Program-made: the position numbers and the translations under genes
In this document: positions 16,093 through 26,300 of the stretch, piece by piece
Numbering within the stretch: the stretch's first letter is position 1
Layout of the letters: each line of letters opens with the position of its first letter
Notes under the pieces: model-generated
The model's database searches: none
What the model saw: only the letters and a program-made list of their open reading frames with translations
Told to the model about the DNA's origin: nothing
Source of the DNA: an uncultured Acholeplasmatales bacterium
GTDB taxonomy: Bacteria; Bacillota_I; Bacilli_A; ML615J-28; CAG-698
Direction of reading: 5' to 3'
Length of the DNA: 64,000 nucleotides
Assembly: GCA_937877075.1 (NCBI GenBank)
Contig: CALEGD010000065.1
Coordinates: forward strand, 15,796-79,795

Positions 16093-18849
16093 CTATTTTT
16101 TTAGCCAGATAAATTGGTAAGGTTTCAATTCATAAGTTGTAGTGGTAATTTTTTCTTCGGTAATCAGATCAATTCCCTCTCCAACTGGAATTCCAACATT
16201 CTTATCTGTCATATTTACAACAAAAATAATTTCTTCATCATTGGATTTCCTTCTTAGGGCAAAGACAGATTTACCATAATCCAAAACTTCTTGATAACTA
16301 AAAGGATTAAACGCACTGTGTTCAGCCCTTTTTTCAAGTAAAGACAATAGTCCATTAAAGACTTTATTTCTTAAAGTAGAGTCATCATTTAACTCTGAAA
16401 CTACAGTATCAACATCTAATTTTTCACGATTAATCCGCCGATTGATTTGGGATTCTTCCATTCCCTTGATATCACTACGGCTTCCAAGCAAACTATGAAT
16501 ATAGATTCCCGGAACTCCGGCTAAGGAGAAGAGTACGGAATGAACCGCAAGGAATTTTTTTGTTTTTAAATCTAAATCATCATCGGGCATCGTTATCGCA
16601 TCGAGATAATTGATATTTAGTTCATAAGGGGCAATTGATTTATCCGGCATATTCCGGTAGCCGATTTTTCCGCCTTGCCTTAAAGTATGGTCAACTAAGA
16701 CCTGCATCTCTTTTTGACTTAAGATTTTCTCAACCGGACGTACACCGATACCATCATGAGATGATAGGAAGTTAAAGAAAGTGGTTGTTTCCATTTTGTT
16801 ATCTAAAGCTTTTGCCCAAGCAGTCAGATGAGTTGTATCTTGACTTAAGAGAGAATACATAGTTAGTGGTGGTAGGGGAAACTGATAAACTAGCGTCGCC
16901 TCATCCTTTCCATTTCCAAAATAAGAAATATTATCTTCATGAGGAACATTAGTTTCAGTAATCAATTTTATATCAAAGCAAGAATCTAGAACTTTTCGCA
17001 TAATCTTCACGATTTTATGGGTTTGTTCTAAATGCATGCATCTTGTTCCGATTTCCTTCCAAAGTAAACCGATGGCATCTAAACGAATGAAACGGGAACC
17101 TTTGCTCGCATAAAACAGGAGAACATCCAATATTTCTAATAATACTTTGGGATTCCTGAAATTCAAATCAACCTGATCTTCACTGAAAGTAGTCCAAAGA
17201 TGCTTCATTCCGTCTTTATGTTTAAATTGATGGAGTAAAGGCAAAGCTCTTGGCCTGGTGACATTGCTGTAATCAGCATTGGGATCAGCATCAATAAAGA
17301 AATCTTTATATTCTTCTTCTCCGGCCAAATATCCCTTCATATAATTGCTGCTTTTAGAAACATGATTAACAACAGCATCAAGCATCAAGTTAAAACCCTC
17401 TTCCTTAATGGAAGTAACATCATCCCAATCACCCAGTTCTTCTCTTACTTTTCGGTAATCAATTATTGAAAAACCATCATCGGAAGTATAGGGGTAGATG
17501 GGAAGGAAATGAACTCCTTTAATTTTGTCTTTTAGAAATTTGTTAGCAAAATTTCTAAAGGTGGATAAGGGTTTTTCCGAATCTTTTACCAAACTGTCCC
17601 CATAAGTGATTAAGATATTATCTTTTTCAGTTAATGGGGTTTCGCCAAGCGGTTCATCACCACGATACTTCTCGACCAATTCTTTAATCTTCTGATAAGT
17701 ATTTTGGTAATCCTCAGGATAAAGGTCTTTAAGATAATCATAAACCGTATCTTCCTCAATCCTTTGTTCAGTTTCAGAATCAAAGAAACCAATTTCGCTA
17801 TCTTCAAATTCAAGATAAACTTCAGTTCCGCTTCTTAAATCCTTAAAGTCATAGGTAACCACTTTAGTTTCTTTTCCGCCAATTTCTAGAATTAAGATAA
17901 TGTAAGAACCTTGTGGTTCTAAATAATTAATTTTAGTTTTAATAAAGGTCTTTTTTGTCGGTTTAAGATGGACTTTAATATTTTCCGGACGAATTCCTAG
18001 TTTTACAATTTTGCCTAAATATCTTTCAAGGGCGCGAAGGTGATTTTCTCCGAGCGGAACTTTTAACCCCTCACCAATGGCAAATAATTTATCTTTGTCC
18101 TTTTCGATTTTTACGTCAAAGAAGTTTGTTGGGGGAGAACCGACGAAACTAGCAACAAAGACCGTTTTACTACGATGATAAACCTCACTAGGGGTTCCGA
18201 TTTGTTCGATATGACCATTATTAAGGATGACAATCTTATCAGCTAAACTCATTGCTTCACTTTGATCATGAGTAACAAAGATCGAAGTCGAATTGATTTT
18301 TTCATGAATCTTCTTCAATTCTGTCCGCATTGAAACTCTAAGTTTGGCATCAAGACTACTTAATGGTTCATCCATCAAGAATAGTTTCGGTTTTACGGCC
18401 ATTGCTCTGGCAACGGCTATTCTTTGTCTTTGACCGCCGGAAAGTTGGGAAGGATAGCGTTTTAAGAAAGGAATTAATTCACAGCTTTCCGCAACATCCA
18501 GAACAATTTTTTCAATTTCATTTTTATCTAATTTCCTTAATTTTAAAGGATAAGCAATATTATCATAGACACTCATATGAGGCCAGACGGCATAACTCTG
18601 AAAAATCATTGATACTCCGCGTTCTTTCGGAAGGAGGTTGATGATGGATTTGCCTTCAAGCTTGATATCTCCACCGGTAACTTCTTCTAAACCAGCAATC
18701 ATTCTTATAATTGTGGTTTTACCGCATCCGGAAGGACCGAGAAAGACAACAAACTCGCCTTTATCAATTTCCAGGTTAATCTTCTTAACGATCATCGGGC
18801 CTTTTTTTGAATATTTCTTCTCTAAATTTTCTAGTTTTAAAAACTTCAT
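16093..18849 (-). CDS. Fusion: MalK/UgpC-type sugar-import ATPase + GH13_18 sucrose-phosphorylase-like enzyme
   Basis: A 918-aa cytoplasmic protein. Residues 1-240 are a CUT1 ATPase: Walker A GPSGCGKTT near 40, LSGGQRQR near 137, Walker B LFLMDEP, and VTHDQSEAM. Residues 245-370 resemble the TOBE regulatory domain (LGIRPENIKV). From about 390 to the end is a GH13 barrel of the sucrose/glucosylglycerate phosphorylase type. It has LPIYPYTSDDGFSIIDY, nucleophile Asp in FIRLDAIG (~588), acid/base Glu in LITETNV (~628) and Asp in SSHDGIG (~698). I chose the ATG at 18849 because GAGGT sits 6 nt before it; the ATG 12 nt upstream is part of that site. Both halves keep their catalytic residues. Confidence 0.88.
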   Translation of the reverse strand: MKFLKLENLEKKYSKKGPMIVKKINLEIDKGEFVVFLGPSGCGKTTIIRMIAGLEEVTGGDIKLEGKSIINLLPKERGVSMIFQSYAVWPHMSVYDNIAYPLKLRKLDKNEIEKIVLDVAESCELIPFLKRYPSQLSGGQRQRIAVARAMAVKPKLFLMDEPLSSLDAKLRVSMRTELKKIHEKINSTSIFVTHDQSEAMSLADKIVILNNGHIEQIGTPSEVYHRSKTVFVASFVGSPPTNFFDVKIEKDKDKLFAIGEGLKVPLGENHLRALERYLGKIVKLGIRPENIKVHLKPTKKTFIKTKINYLEPQGSYIILILEIGGKETKVVTYDFKDLRSGTEVYLEFEDSEIGFFDSETEQRIEEDTVYDYLKDLYPEDYQNTYQKIKELVEKYRGDEPLGETPLTEKDNILITYGDSLVKDSEKPLSTFRNFANKFLKDKIKGVHFLPIYPYTSDDGFSIIDYRKVREELGDWDDVTSIKEEGFNLMLDAVVNHVSKSSNYMKGYLAGEEEYKDFFIDADPNADYSNVTRPRALPLLHQFKHKDGMKHLWTTFSEDQVDLNFRNPKVLLEILDVLLFYASKGSRFIRLDAIGLLWKEIGTRCMHLEQTHKIVKIMRKVLDSCFDIKLITETNVPHEDNISYFGNGKDEATLVYQFPLPPLTMYSLLSQDTTHLTAWAKALDNKMETTTFFNFLSSHDGIGVRPVEKILSQKEMQVLVDHTLRQGGKIGYRNMPDKSIAPYELNINYLDAITMPDDDLDLKTKKFLAVHSVLFSLAGVPGIYIHSLLGSRSDIKGMEESQINRRINREKLDVDTVVSELNDDSTLRNKVFNGLLSLLEKRAEHSAFNPFSYQEVLDYGKSVFALRRKSNDEEIIFVVNMTDKNVGIPVGEGIDLITEEKITTTTYELKPYQFIWLKK

Positions 18850-18864
18850 TATATACCTCATTTC

Positions 18865-19944
18865 TTATTGCACAGTTGAAGATCCCCACATTTGTCCGAT
18901 GTATTTACGCATTACGAAAGTAAAGACAAGGGCAGGAATAATGAGAATGATGCTTCCAGCTGCTGCAAATTGAATATCACTGGTCCCGGAACCGATTGCT
19001 TTATAAACCGCTAAAGCCAAGGTGCTATTCCTATTAGTTAGTATCAAGGCTGTAATCGTGTCATTCCATGCTGTCGAGAAAGCATACATAGAACTTGCAG
19101 CAATTGCCGGGAATGTTAAAGGCAAAGTAATACGTATAAAGGTTTGAAACTTATTTGCCCCAAAAACACATGACGCTTCTTCAAGGTCAGTATTAATCCC
19201 TCTGAAAATTCCACTTGTGATCCAGGTGGTAAGGGCAATATTAGGAATAGAATAGACAATAGCAAGCCCAATTAAAGTATCATAAAGATTGAACCGAATC
19301 AGGAGTACAGCCATTGGCAATGAGATTGCAACAATGGGGAACATGCGGACAAAGAGTAAAGACATACTGACCTTTTCCTTGCCTTTGAAATGGTAGCGCG
19401 CAATCGCATAACCGGCGCTGCTGCCTAAAGTGACAGATATTAGTATCGTAAGAATCGCGACCAGGATACTATTGATCAGCGACTGTACTCCGTTTTCGGT
19501 CAAGTTAAAGAAAGATTTAAAATTATACCATAAATTCTTATTATATTTGAATACTCTTTCTCCTTCTGCTCTGGTGGTTTCAAAATCACTTAGCAGGTCA
19601 TCACCGGATTTAGTGACCGAAAGATATCTTTCAAAATACTCTTCGATTTCCAAACTATTTCTGGAAGAAAAAGCTGGTTCAAAACTATCCCCCTCTTTTA
19701 CAAGAATTCGATATTTGCCATAATTCTCATCATCAAGATTATCAATATAACTGACCTTTACTTCAACCGAAATCTTTGGAATTAAACTCATTGGAAAATG
19801 AGTTATTTCATTTGCGGAGGAAAAAGCTACAGTTACAAAATATAGTAGGGGGACGATTATCATCAAGACTACCGAAGCGATAAATAAGGTAATCAAGGTG
19901 TTAAGTGGAGTTATCTTCTTAAATTTTTTTAAATTTTTATTCAT
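18865..19944 (-). CDS. ABC sugar permease, MalG-like, with extra outside loop
   Basis: A 359-aa membrane subunit of a CUT1 importer. The EAA loop is EASCVFGANKFQTFIRITLP, which contacts the ATPase. The first membrane segment (about 15-40) is followed by a polar insert at about residues 58-140 before the remaining core segments. MalG-type subunits are normally about 275-300 aa, so the length excess is this loop, expected on the outside. The start overlaps the end of the MalF-like gene by 8 nt. The ATPase-phosphorylase fusion gene follows 15 bp after its stop. Confidence 0.88.
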   Translation of the reverse strand: MNKNLKKFKKITPLNTLITLFIASVVLMIIVPLLYFVTVAFSSANEITHFPMSLIPKISVEVKVSYIDNLDDENYGKYRILVKEGDSFEPAFSSRNSLEIEEYFERYLSVTKSGDDLLSDFETTRAEGERVFKYNKNLWYNFKSFFNLTENGVQSLINSILVAILTILISVTLGSSAGYAIARYHFKGKEKVSMSLLFVRMFPIVAISLPMAVLLIRFNLYDTLIGLAIVYSIPNIALTTWITSGIFRGINTDLEEASCVFGANKFQTFIRITLPLTFPAIAASSMYAFSTAWNDTITALILTNRNSTLALAVYKAIGSGTSDIQFAAAGSIILIIPALVFTFVMRKYIGQMWGSSTVQ

Positions 19945-20860
19945 TTTTATCCACTTCCATTACACTATTTTTCTTGGCAACCTTGTAATAAATTACCGAG
20001 GTGATAAAGATTATCACCGATACGATAATACTCATTGCATAAGCCATTTTTTCTGCATTAGGAGCATTGGGAACAAATTCAACATAGTAAGCAATTCTTT
20101 CGACCATAAAAGGCAAGGAATTATAACCCATAACCATTACTACTAAGACCCATAATTGGGTTGCAGCAATCATCCGAAGCAATAGGGAAGTAATAATTGA
20201 AGGTTTCAGGATTGGGATAACAATATCCTTAAGGATTTGCCATCTAGAAGCTCCAAAAACAGCACCGGCTTCCTTGACCTCTTTGTTTAGGTTTTGTAAA
20301 CCTGCCAAAAGAATAATCACTATTGAAGGAAGGACCGTCCAGGTATCAATTGTAACCAGCATCAAAATTGCGTAAAAGCCTTCAGTTTCCAGCCAAGCAA
20401 TTGTATTTTGAGTTACATTTAATTGCATTAAAATCGAATTAATCCAACCTGTTTCTCGTAGTCCGGTTTTCCAAATGATAGCAACGGCAGTTGGGGTAAT
20501 TGCCATCGGAATCATAACAATAAAGAGGAGCGCTTTACGGAAGCGAAATTTCATATTCAAAATTAAAGCTAAAACGAGAGCAATGACATATTGAATAATG
20601 ATTGAAATTACCACAAAAAGTCCGGTATTAAAGATCGCAACTCCAAAATCACCATCAATAAAAATCATCTTATAATTATTTAAAGTTAATTGCCCTGAAC
20701 TGGTAGTAAAACTTTCATAAATACCCATTAAGACCGGTAAAAGCCAAAACAGCAAATAAAAGAGTACTGCCGGAGCAAGTAAAATTAATGGAATATATTT
20801 TTTATTGATATGACTTTTTCTCTTTTTATCATTTATTTTTATTTCATTAGTATTAATCAT
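19937..20860 (-). CDS. ABC sugar permease, MalF/UgpA-like
   Basis: A 307-aa membrane protein with six predicted segments and the EAA loop EAGAVFGASRWQILKDIVIP. It begins MINTNEIKINDKKRK, a basic cytoplasmic N-tail. I prefer the ATG at 20860, with AAGGATGG upstream, over the ATG at 20869, which directly abuts the AAGG. It forms the channel with the MalG-like subunit and lies 11 bp after the GH172 gene in the same operon. The usual large P2 loop of E. coli MalF is absent here; instead the partner carries the insert. Confidence 0.9.
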   Translation of the reverse strand: MINTNEIKINDKKRKSHINKKYIPLILLAPAVLFYLLFWLLPVLMGIYESFTTSSGQLTLNNYKMIFIDGDFGVAIFNTGLFVVISIIIQYVIALVLALILNMKFRFRKALLFIVMIPMAITPTAVAIIWKTGLRETGWINSILMQLNVTQNTIAWLETEGFYAILMLVTIDTWTVLPSIVIILLAGLQNLNKEVKEAGAVFGASRWQILKDIVIPILKPSIITSLLLRMIAATQLWVLVVMVMGYNSLPFMVERIAYYVEFVPNAPNAEKMAYAMSIIVSVIIFITSVIYYKVAKKNSVMEVDKNE

Positions 20861-20871
20861 CTTCACCATCC

Positions 20872-21966
20872 TTACGGTTTAACCTTTTCAGCTAAACCGA
20901 AGTAATACATTTTATCCATATCCATCGGCATTCGATCCTCAACAGATGGTATCGAAAAACTTAAATGCGGTTCTGTCTGATACCAATAAGCGGTTGAGGT
21001 ATAATCATCATTGCGTTGATTATTATGACCGATTTCAATAGTTACTTTAATTTCCTTCTTAAAGGTAATCGGATCTTGAATATGGTAGCGGTAATAAGTA
21101 GTCCGACCTTTCCAATTATCTTTTTCTGCTAGAATTATTCCGTGAAAAGGTGCATTATACTCTTCCTTGGGACAATAAGCAGTGTTGAAATAATCTTCCA
21201 TACCGGTGCCATGTATTCGGGGCGGGAAAGGCTCGCCATCAATAAATATCATATCATCGCCTTCTCCAATCCAATCATGTTGACTATCGGTACTGGTATT
21301 AAAAATATTAATATTACATCCACAATAATGTCCCGCCCCTTTGGCATAAAGAATGACATGGTTATCGCTTCCGGTAGTGTTATATTGTTCTCCACCGAGA
21401 AAATCAAGCTTATTCTTATAACTACTTAAAGGAGGAACCTCACGCGAATGATTACGATTAAACTCAGCATGAAAATATAGCGTCTCTTTTTCTAAAACTT
21501 CCGGTTTTTCATAATCAATATAAAAATAGATATTACAGAGACTTCTACATTCGGAATGAATTACAATCCGGATACGTTTTCTAAAGGGCATCGGCCACCA
21601 AGAATTAAAACCTCTGCCGTTTTGAGGAGACATTTGTAAGGGCTGGGAAACAAAGTTTTTGGTTATACCATGTCCCATTCCGAAAAAATCACCGACGGGA
21701 ACAAGAACACTTGGCTCTTGTTCGTCGTCGTAATATATTTTTAATAAAATTTTTCGATAATAAAATTCTTCATTGCCATGATTACGCATCGTCATCCAGA
21801 TATGATTAATAATTCCCGGTCCTTCAATATCAGCAATTGTCAACTCTTCACCAGGATTAACATAAATGTAATCAGCATTACCTCCAGTTTTGTCGTAACT
21901 GCTAACCCGATGCCTTGTAGAGTTTTTTCGCAAGTAGATATTGGATAGATTAGATAGTCCGTTCAT
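20872..21966 (-). CDS. GH172 (DUF2961) family glycoside hydrolase
   Basis: A 364-aa protein without signal peptide. The DUF2961 hallmarks are FIDGEPFPPRIHGTGMEDYF near residue 245, the N-terminal GPGIINHIW and a late IEIGHNNQRNDDYTSTAYWY block. Characterised GH172 members act on D-fructofuranosides (difructose anhydride I) or are exo-alpha-D-arabinofuranosidases, and some act on related pyranosides. Lack of a signal peptide and location between surface proteins and permease genes mean it works on imported oligosaccharide. It overlaps the upstream gene's end, with an AAGGCG site. Which sugar it releases is unknown; see the pentose hypothesis. Confidence 0.85.
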   Translation of the reverse strand: MNGLSNLSNIYLRKNSTRHRVSSYDKTGGNADYIYVNPGEELTIADIEGPGIINHIWMTMRNHGNEEFYYRKILLKIYYDDEQEPSVLVPVGDFFGMGHGITKNFVSQPLQMSPQNGRGFNSWWPMPFRKRIRIVIHSECRSLCNIYFYIDYEKPEVLEKETLYFHAEFNRNHSREVPPLSSYKNKLDFLGGEQYNTTGSDNHVILYAKGAGHYCGCNINIFNTSTDSQHDWIGEGDDMIFIDGEPFPPRIHGTGMEDYFNTAYCPKEEYNAPFHGIILAEKDNWKGRTTYYRYHIQDPITFKKEIKVTIEIGHNNQRNDDYTSTAYWYQTEPHLSFSIPSVEDRMPMDMDKMYYFGLAEKVKP

Positions 21967-23332
21967 TTCTACGCCTTAACTTTCTGATTAAGAAGAAGCT
22001 AAAGCCTCCTAAAACAAGCGCTCCACCTACGGAAATGGCAATTGTCCAAATCGGATTCATTGGAACATCGATGTTCATCTGAAATTGTGTGATCTGTGGT
22101 TCAAATTCATCATTAAGAGAAATGACCTTGGCGGTAACTTGATACTCGCCATTCTTTAAACTAACAATCCCGTCTTCATCTGTGATGATCTTCCCGTCCT
22201 TTTCGAATTCATAAGTTACTATAAATTGACTTTTAGTATAAGCTGAGTTTGAAACCGAAAGAACATTATTCATATTAATTACTCGATCCTTATTATCATA
22301 ATTACTGATATAGATTGAGGTATTAGCTTTGACTTTAGGTAAAGCTTTCTTAATATGTAAGATCAGATTTCTACTGGTCACAGGGGTAAAAGCGCCCTGA
22401 ATTTTCGGATTCACTTTTACAACCACACTATAGGTTCCAGGAACTGGTGAAATCAAACCATCGAAAACTTGCCAATTTTCATATTCGCCTTCATCATTTA
22501 TCTTTTTCACAATTAAACTGGCTGCATATTCATTTGGAACATAAGCATTACCATAAATATTAAAATATTCGGATAAATCAATATATTGGGTGCCGTTGTA
22601 GATATAAGCAGTATGTTCGTCTTCAATAACGGTTTTTCCGGTTTCATTTTCATACTCAAATACCACTTGTGGCCGTTCTTTTTGAACAATGATGGTCATT
22701 GGTACACTTACTACATCCGGAAAACTTCCGTCAACCGAATGAATTGTAATTGTTAGAGTATAAACACCAGAAATAGCCTTAATATAATAACCAAATATTT
22801 CTACAACTCTACCTGGGTATTTCGCATCAAAACTTAGATAATATTCATCATCATTAAAACTATTGCCAAGCACTTTATACATAATTCTTAAATCAACGAA
22901 ACCTTGATTTTTCTGGATACTGATGGTTCTGACATTATGCATTGCTTCTTCATTGGCAAAACTTGGAGCTATTGCTCTTAAGGTGAAGTTTATCGTTTTC
23001 ATAATTGGAGGACCAATACTAATCTTATTTCCGACGATAAGAATTACAAATGTATAATCACCGGGAACAAAATCAATCACGAGATCATTATGTTCTACAA
23101 CTTCTTGATTTCTGGTTACGGTATAAGCAACTGTCAGATCATCCAAGCTATAGGTGCCAGGGTTGATTGAATAAAGAGTTTTTAAATCAAATGTCTTTTG
23201 ACCTTTTTCTTTAATAATTTCTTGGTTTTCAAGGGACTCAATTGTCGGTGCCGTACTGGCATAAACATTGATTTTAGCGATTCCTAGGATAGTTAGGCAA
23301 ATAAGCATAAAACCTATGATTTTTTTACTCAT
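21950..23332 (-). CDS. Surface protein with repeated Ig-like domains and C-terminal anchor
   Basis: A 460-aa protein with a signal peptide (KKIIGFMLICLTILGIAKINVYAS) and a C-terminal membrane helix followed by RKLRRRNERTI. In between are about four Ig-like repeats (pattern FDLKTLYSINPGTYS / VDLRIMYKVLGNSFN / IDLSEYFNIYGNAYV / INMNNVLSVSNSAYT), each ~85-95 aa. They are the same repeat type as in the 1315-aa protein of this operon. I start at the ATG at 23332 with AAAGGTG upstream; a GTG three codons earlier is also open. It overlaps the upstream gene by 8 bp. Probably a cell-surface binding or spacer protein. Function unproven. Confidence 0.8.
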   Translation of the reverse strand: MSKKIIGFMLICLTILGIAKINVYASTAPTIESLENQEIIKEKGQKTFDLKTLYSINPGTYSLDDLTVAYTVTRNQEVVEHNDLVIDFVPGDYTFVILIVGNKISIGPPIMKTINFTLRAIAPSFANEEAMHNVRTISIQKNQGFVDLRIMYKVLGNSFNDDEYYLSFDAKYPGRVVEIFGYYIKAISGVYTLTITIHSVDGSFPDVVSVPMTIIVQKERPQVVFEYENETGKTVIEDEHTAYIYNGTQYIDLSEYFNIYGNAYVPNEYAASLIVKKINDEGEYENWQVFDGLISPVPGTYSVVVKVNPKIQGAFTPVTSRNLILHIKKALPKVKANTSIYISNYDNKDRVINMNNVLSVSNSAYTKSQFIVTYEFEKDGKIITDEDGIVSLKNGEYQVTAKVISLNDEFEPQITQFQMNIDVPMNPIWTIAISVGGALVLGGFSFFLIRKLRRRNERTI

Positions 23333-26300
23333 TTTGATCACCTTTCAATGAAACAGCTTTCTTCTTTCTTAATAGGATAAAGGAAACTCCACCAGCAAGC
23401 AGTAAACTTCCTCCGACAATTAGTCCAATTTGAAGACTGGATAAACCGGTAGTTTCAACTTTTCCGGTACGGAAGGTATAAAGATCGGAAATATGTTTTC
23501 CGCCATTGGCATCGGTCACCACGACATAATAAGAATATTCTTGATCAGGCATAAGGTTATTCCAATCAATTGAGGCCAGATCACCGCTTTTTACATTTTC
23601 AACTTTTCCTAAAGATTCACTCATTCTATAATTGACGAAGAAAGCATCGGTAGCAACTCGTTTGATTTGAGGAATTAGTTCCCATTCGTATACAAAACTA
23701 TTAGTATTTACATCCATTGATTGATACGCCGAACCAGATCCATTTCCGTTTTGAGCTAATCCATCTCCTTGAAGACCTTCAAAATCCATATGGTTAAGAC
23801 CGCGATACACATCGTAATAACCGGGGTCTCCTTCGGTAAGGCCTTTGAGTTCATTCAAGTATTCAAGCCATGGTGAGACTGTAATGACATTAACCTCTCC
23901 ATTTGTAACATCAAATTCAAAGAGACGCATAAAGCCATCGCCACCCTCATATTTCGAAGCGGTATTTTTTGAACCTTGATAGTCAGCAAGTAACTGCCAA
24001 ACTTTTCTATCAGGAGTTCCATCACCGTCATCATCAATTTCATCTACTCTACTGGCACTTCCGTGAAGATGTCCGCTTAATACCATTTTTACATTTGGAT
24101 TTGGCTTAACGACTTTATTAAAAATTTCTTCACCAATGGCGGTTTGAACACCGGTTGTTCCTAAATATTCATGGAAGTTAAGGATAACAATTCGGCTGGG
24201 ATTTTCAGAAATGACTTTATTCATCCAGTCAATTTCAGGTTGATAGATACCCCATCCCATATAAACCATCATAAAATCTAAGCCATTGACAGATATCAAA
24301 TCATAATGACCGCGGTTATTTTGATAGGATTCGCCATAATAAGATTTGTCTTTATAACGGTCTTCACCAAAGTATTCTCCAAAAACAGAATAATCTTCTT
24401 GAGAGAAATTGACATCATGGTTACCGGCTAAAAGACCATAAGGTACACGGGCATTTTCTAAAAGCTGATAATATTGATCAATGACATCCCATTGATAAGC
24501 TTCATATTGTCTGTTTACTAAGTCACCTGTTACAAAAAGATATTCAATATTTAATTTGTCTTTATTTTTAATCAGCCAATTATGTTGAAGTTCCATAATT
24601 ATATGATCTTCATCATCATAGGCGTTTCTTTGAGCATAGTATTGGGGGTCAGAAATCCAAGCAAAAGTAAACTTTTCTGAATCCGGTGCTTCTATTTCAT
24701 CCTGAACCAGAATATTTACTTCATTACTCTTTGGATCAACAAAGAATTCAATCGTAACATCGGCTTCAAGAAGAAAATCATCTTCACCGGCAATCGCAAA
24801 ATCAAGCGGTTTCCATTCTTCTTCAATAATATTCCAAGCATAGAGTGTTACTTTTCTGCCTACTAATGATTTTCCGTACCAACGAACATTTACAATACTA
24901 TTTCTGGGTATATCTTTATCGATAGTAACGGCAAAACGATGATAGGGAAGTTGATATGACTGGGTATCAAAATAATCGCCATCAAGACTCTTGATTTGAT
25001 TATATTGTTCAGCGGTGAATTCAACCTCACCGGGAAAGACAACATATAGTGGCGGTTCCATCTCGACACTATTATAATAACCTTTGAAGATTTCTCTGTT
25101 TTCGGCACTATAACGATAGCCTTGGAAGAATTCCACAGTTAAATCATCATTTGATGGGTCAGTTACCCTTACATTAAGTTTGGCGTCAACTCCATCAATT
25201 TCATCAGGACTTTCAAATACCGGACGATGAGGATTCTCATCTTCAGTTCTGAAAGTAATGGTTTTTGTTTTTTTATTTCCTACCTTATCTACAATTGTGA
25301 CTTCAAGTGTGTGTAGTCCGGGATCAAGATTGCCGCTAGTTGTATAATAAGGAATACCAACCCTATTACCGTCTAGATAACCATATCTTTCTTTAACGCC
25401 ACTGCCAGCCTCTTCAATTTCTGGTGCCAGGTTTAAGATTCCCTTTAAGATTTCACCGTCTGCAAAGGTGAAATTGAAATCAGGATTTGTGTTATCAACA
25501 AAGAAATTAATTGTCTTTGTTTCTTTGCCATTGGTAGCTGATAAAGTATGAAGACCTTCACTTAAACTTGTCGTATCGATTCTGTAAGAGACAGTGTCGA
25601 TCGATTCTTCAGGAATATCAAATTTGAAGAAGACCTGTCTAGTATCGGAGGCATTACTGTCACTGAGACGGTAAATTTCATCACGCATCAGTTCAGAGTA
25701 TTTTCCACTATTGACAGGATTAACATCATAGAGAATGGTTCCATCAGGCATAATTAAGCGCGCATCTCTAAAAGAATAGTCGTCACGGTTTAAATTTAAA
25801 CCTGCCTCATCAAGAATAGCCTGATTAGCCTTCATAGCTACGGTATCACCGTAGATAAAGTCTCTCCTCGCTTCCGCCATTTTCTCGGCATCATTGGCTG
25901 CTTTTGCTGCTTGATAACGTTCGATAGCGTCATTAAATAGACTAGGATCATAAATCGAAGTATAGCGGTTTCCGGCATGAAGTCCGACTAAGCCTCCCTC
26001 AGGATATCCTTCTGATGGTAAAATCATATCAAGTGGTATTTGGACAGTATAAGTTAGCCAACGGCCACTGATATCAAATTGGAATAGGGTTCTAAAACTA
26101 TTAACGCCCTCACCGTACTTGGAGTTTTTAACGGTAACTCCATTCCTGAAGTTAAAATCGGTTTCAAAAACCTCATAAACAAACAAAGCATATCTTTGAC
26201 TGTCCGGTTGAGTCGGGAGGAGATTTCCGTCTAAGGATAGACTTAGACTAGTCAGAGGTTCGGTTCTGGATGTTGCGGAAATCTTCAGGCTTCCGCCGAC

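Noticed and set aside
16093..18849. Two separate genes (ATPase and phosphorylase) instead of a fusion
   Set aside because: The frame is open throughout, and I saw no ribosome site with a start codon at the domain junction near residue 390.
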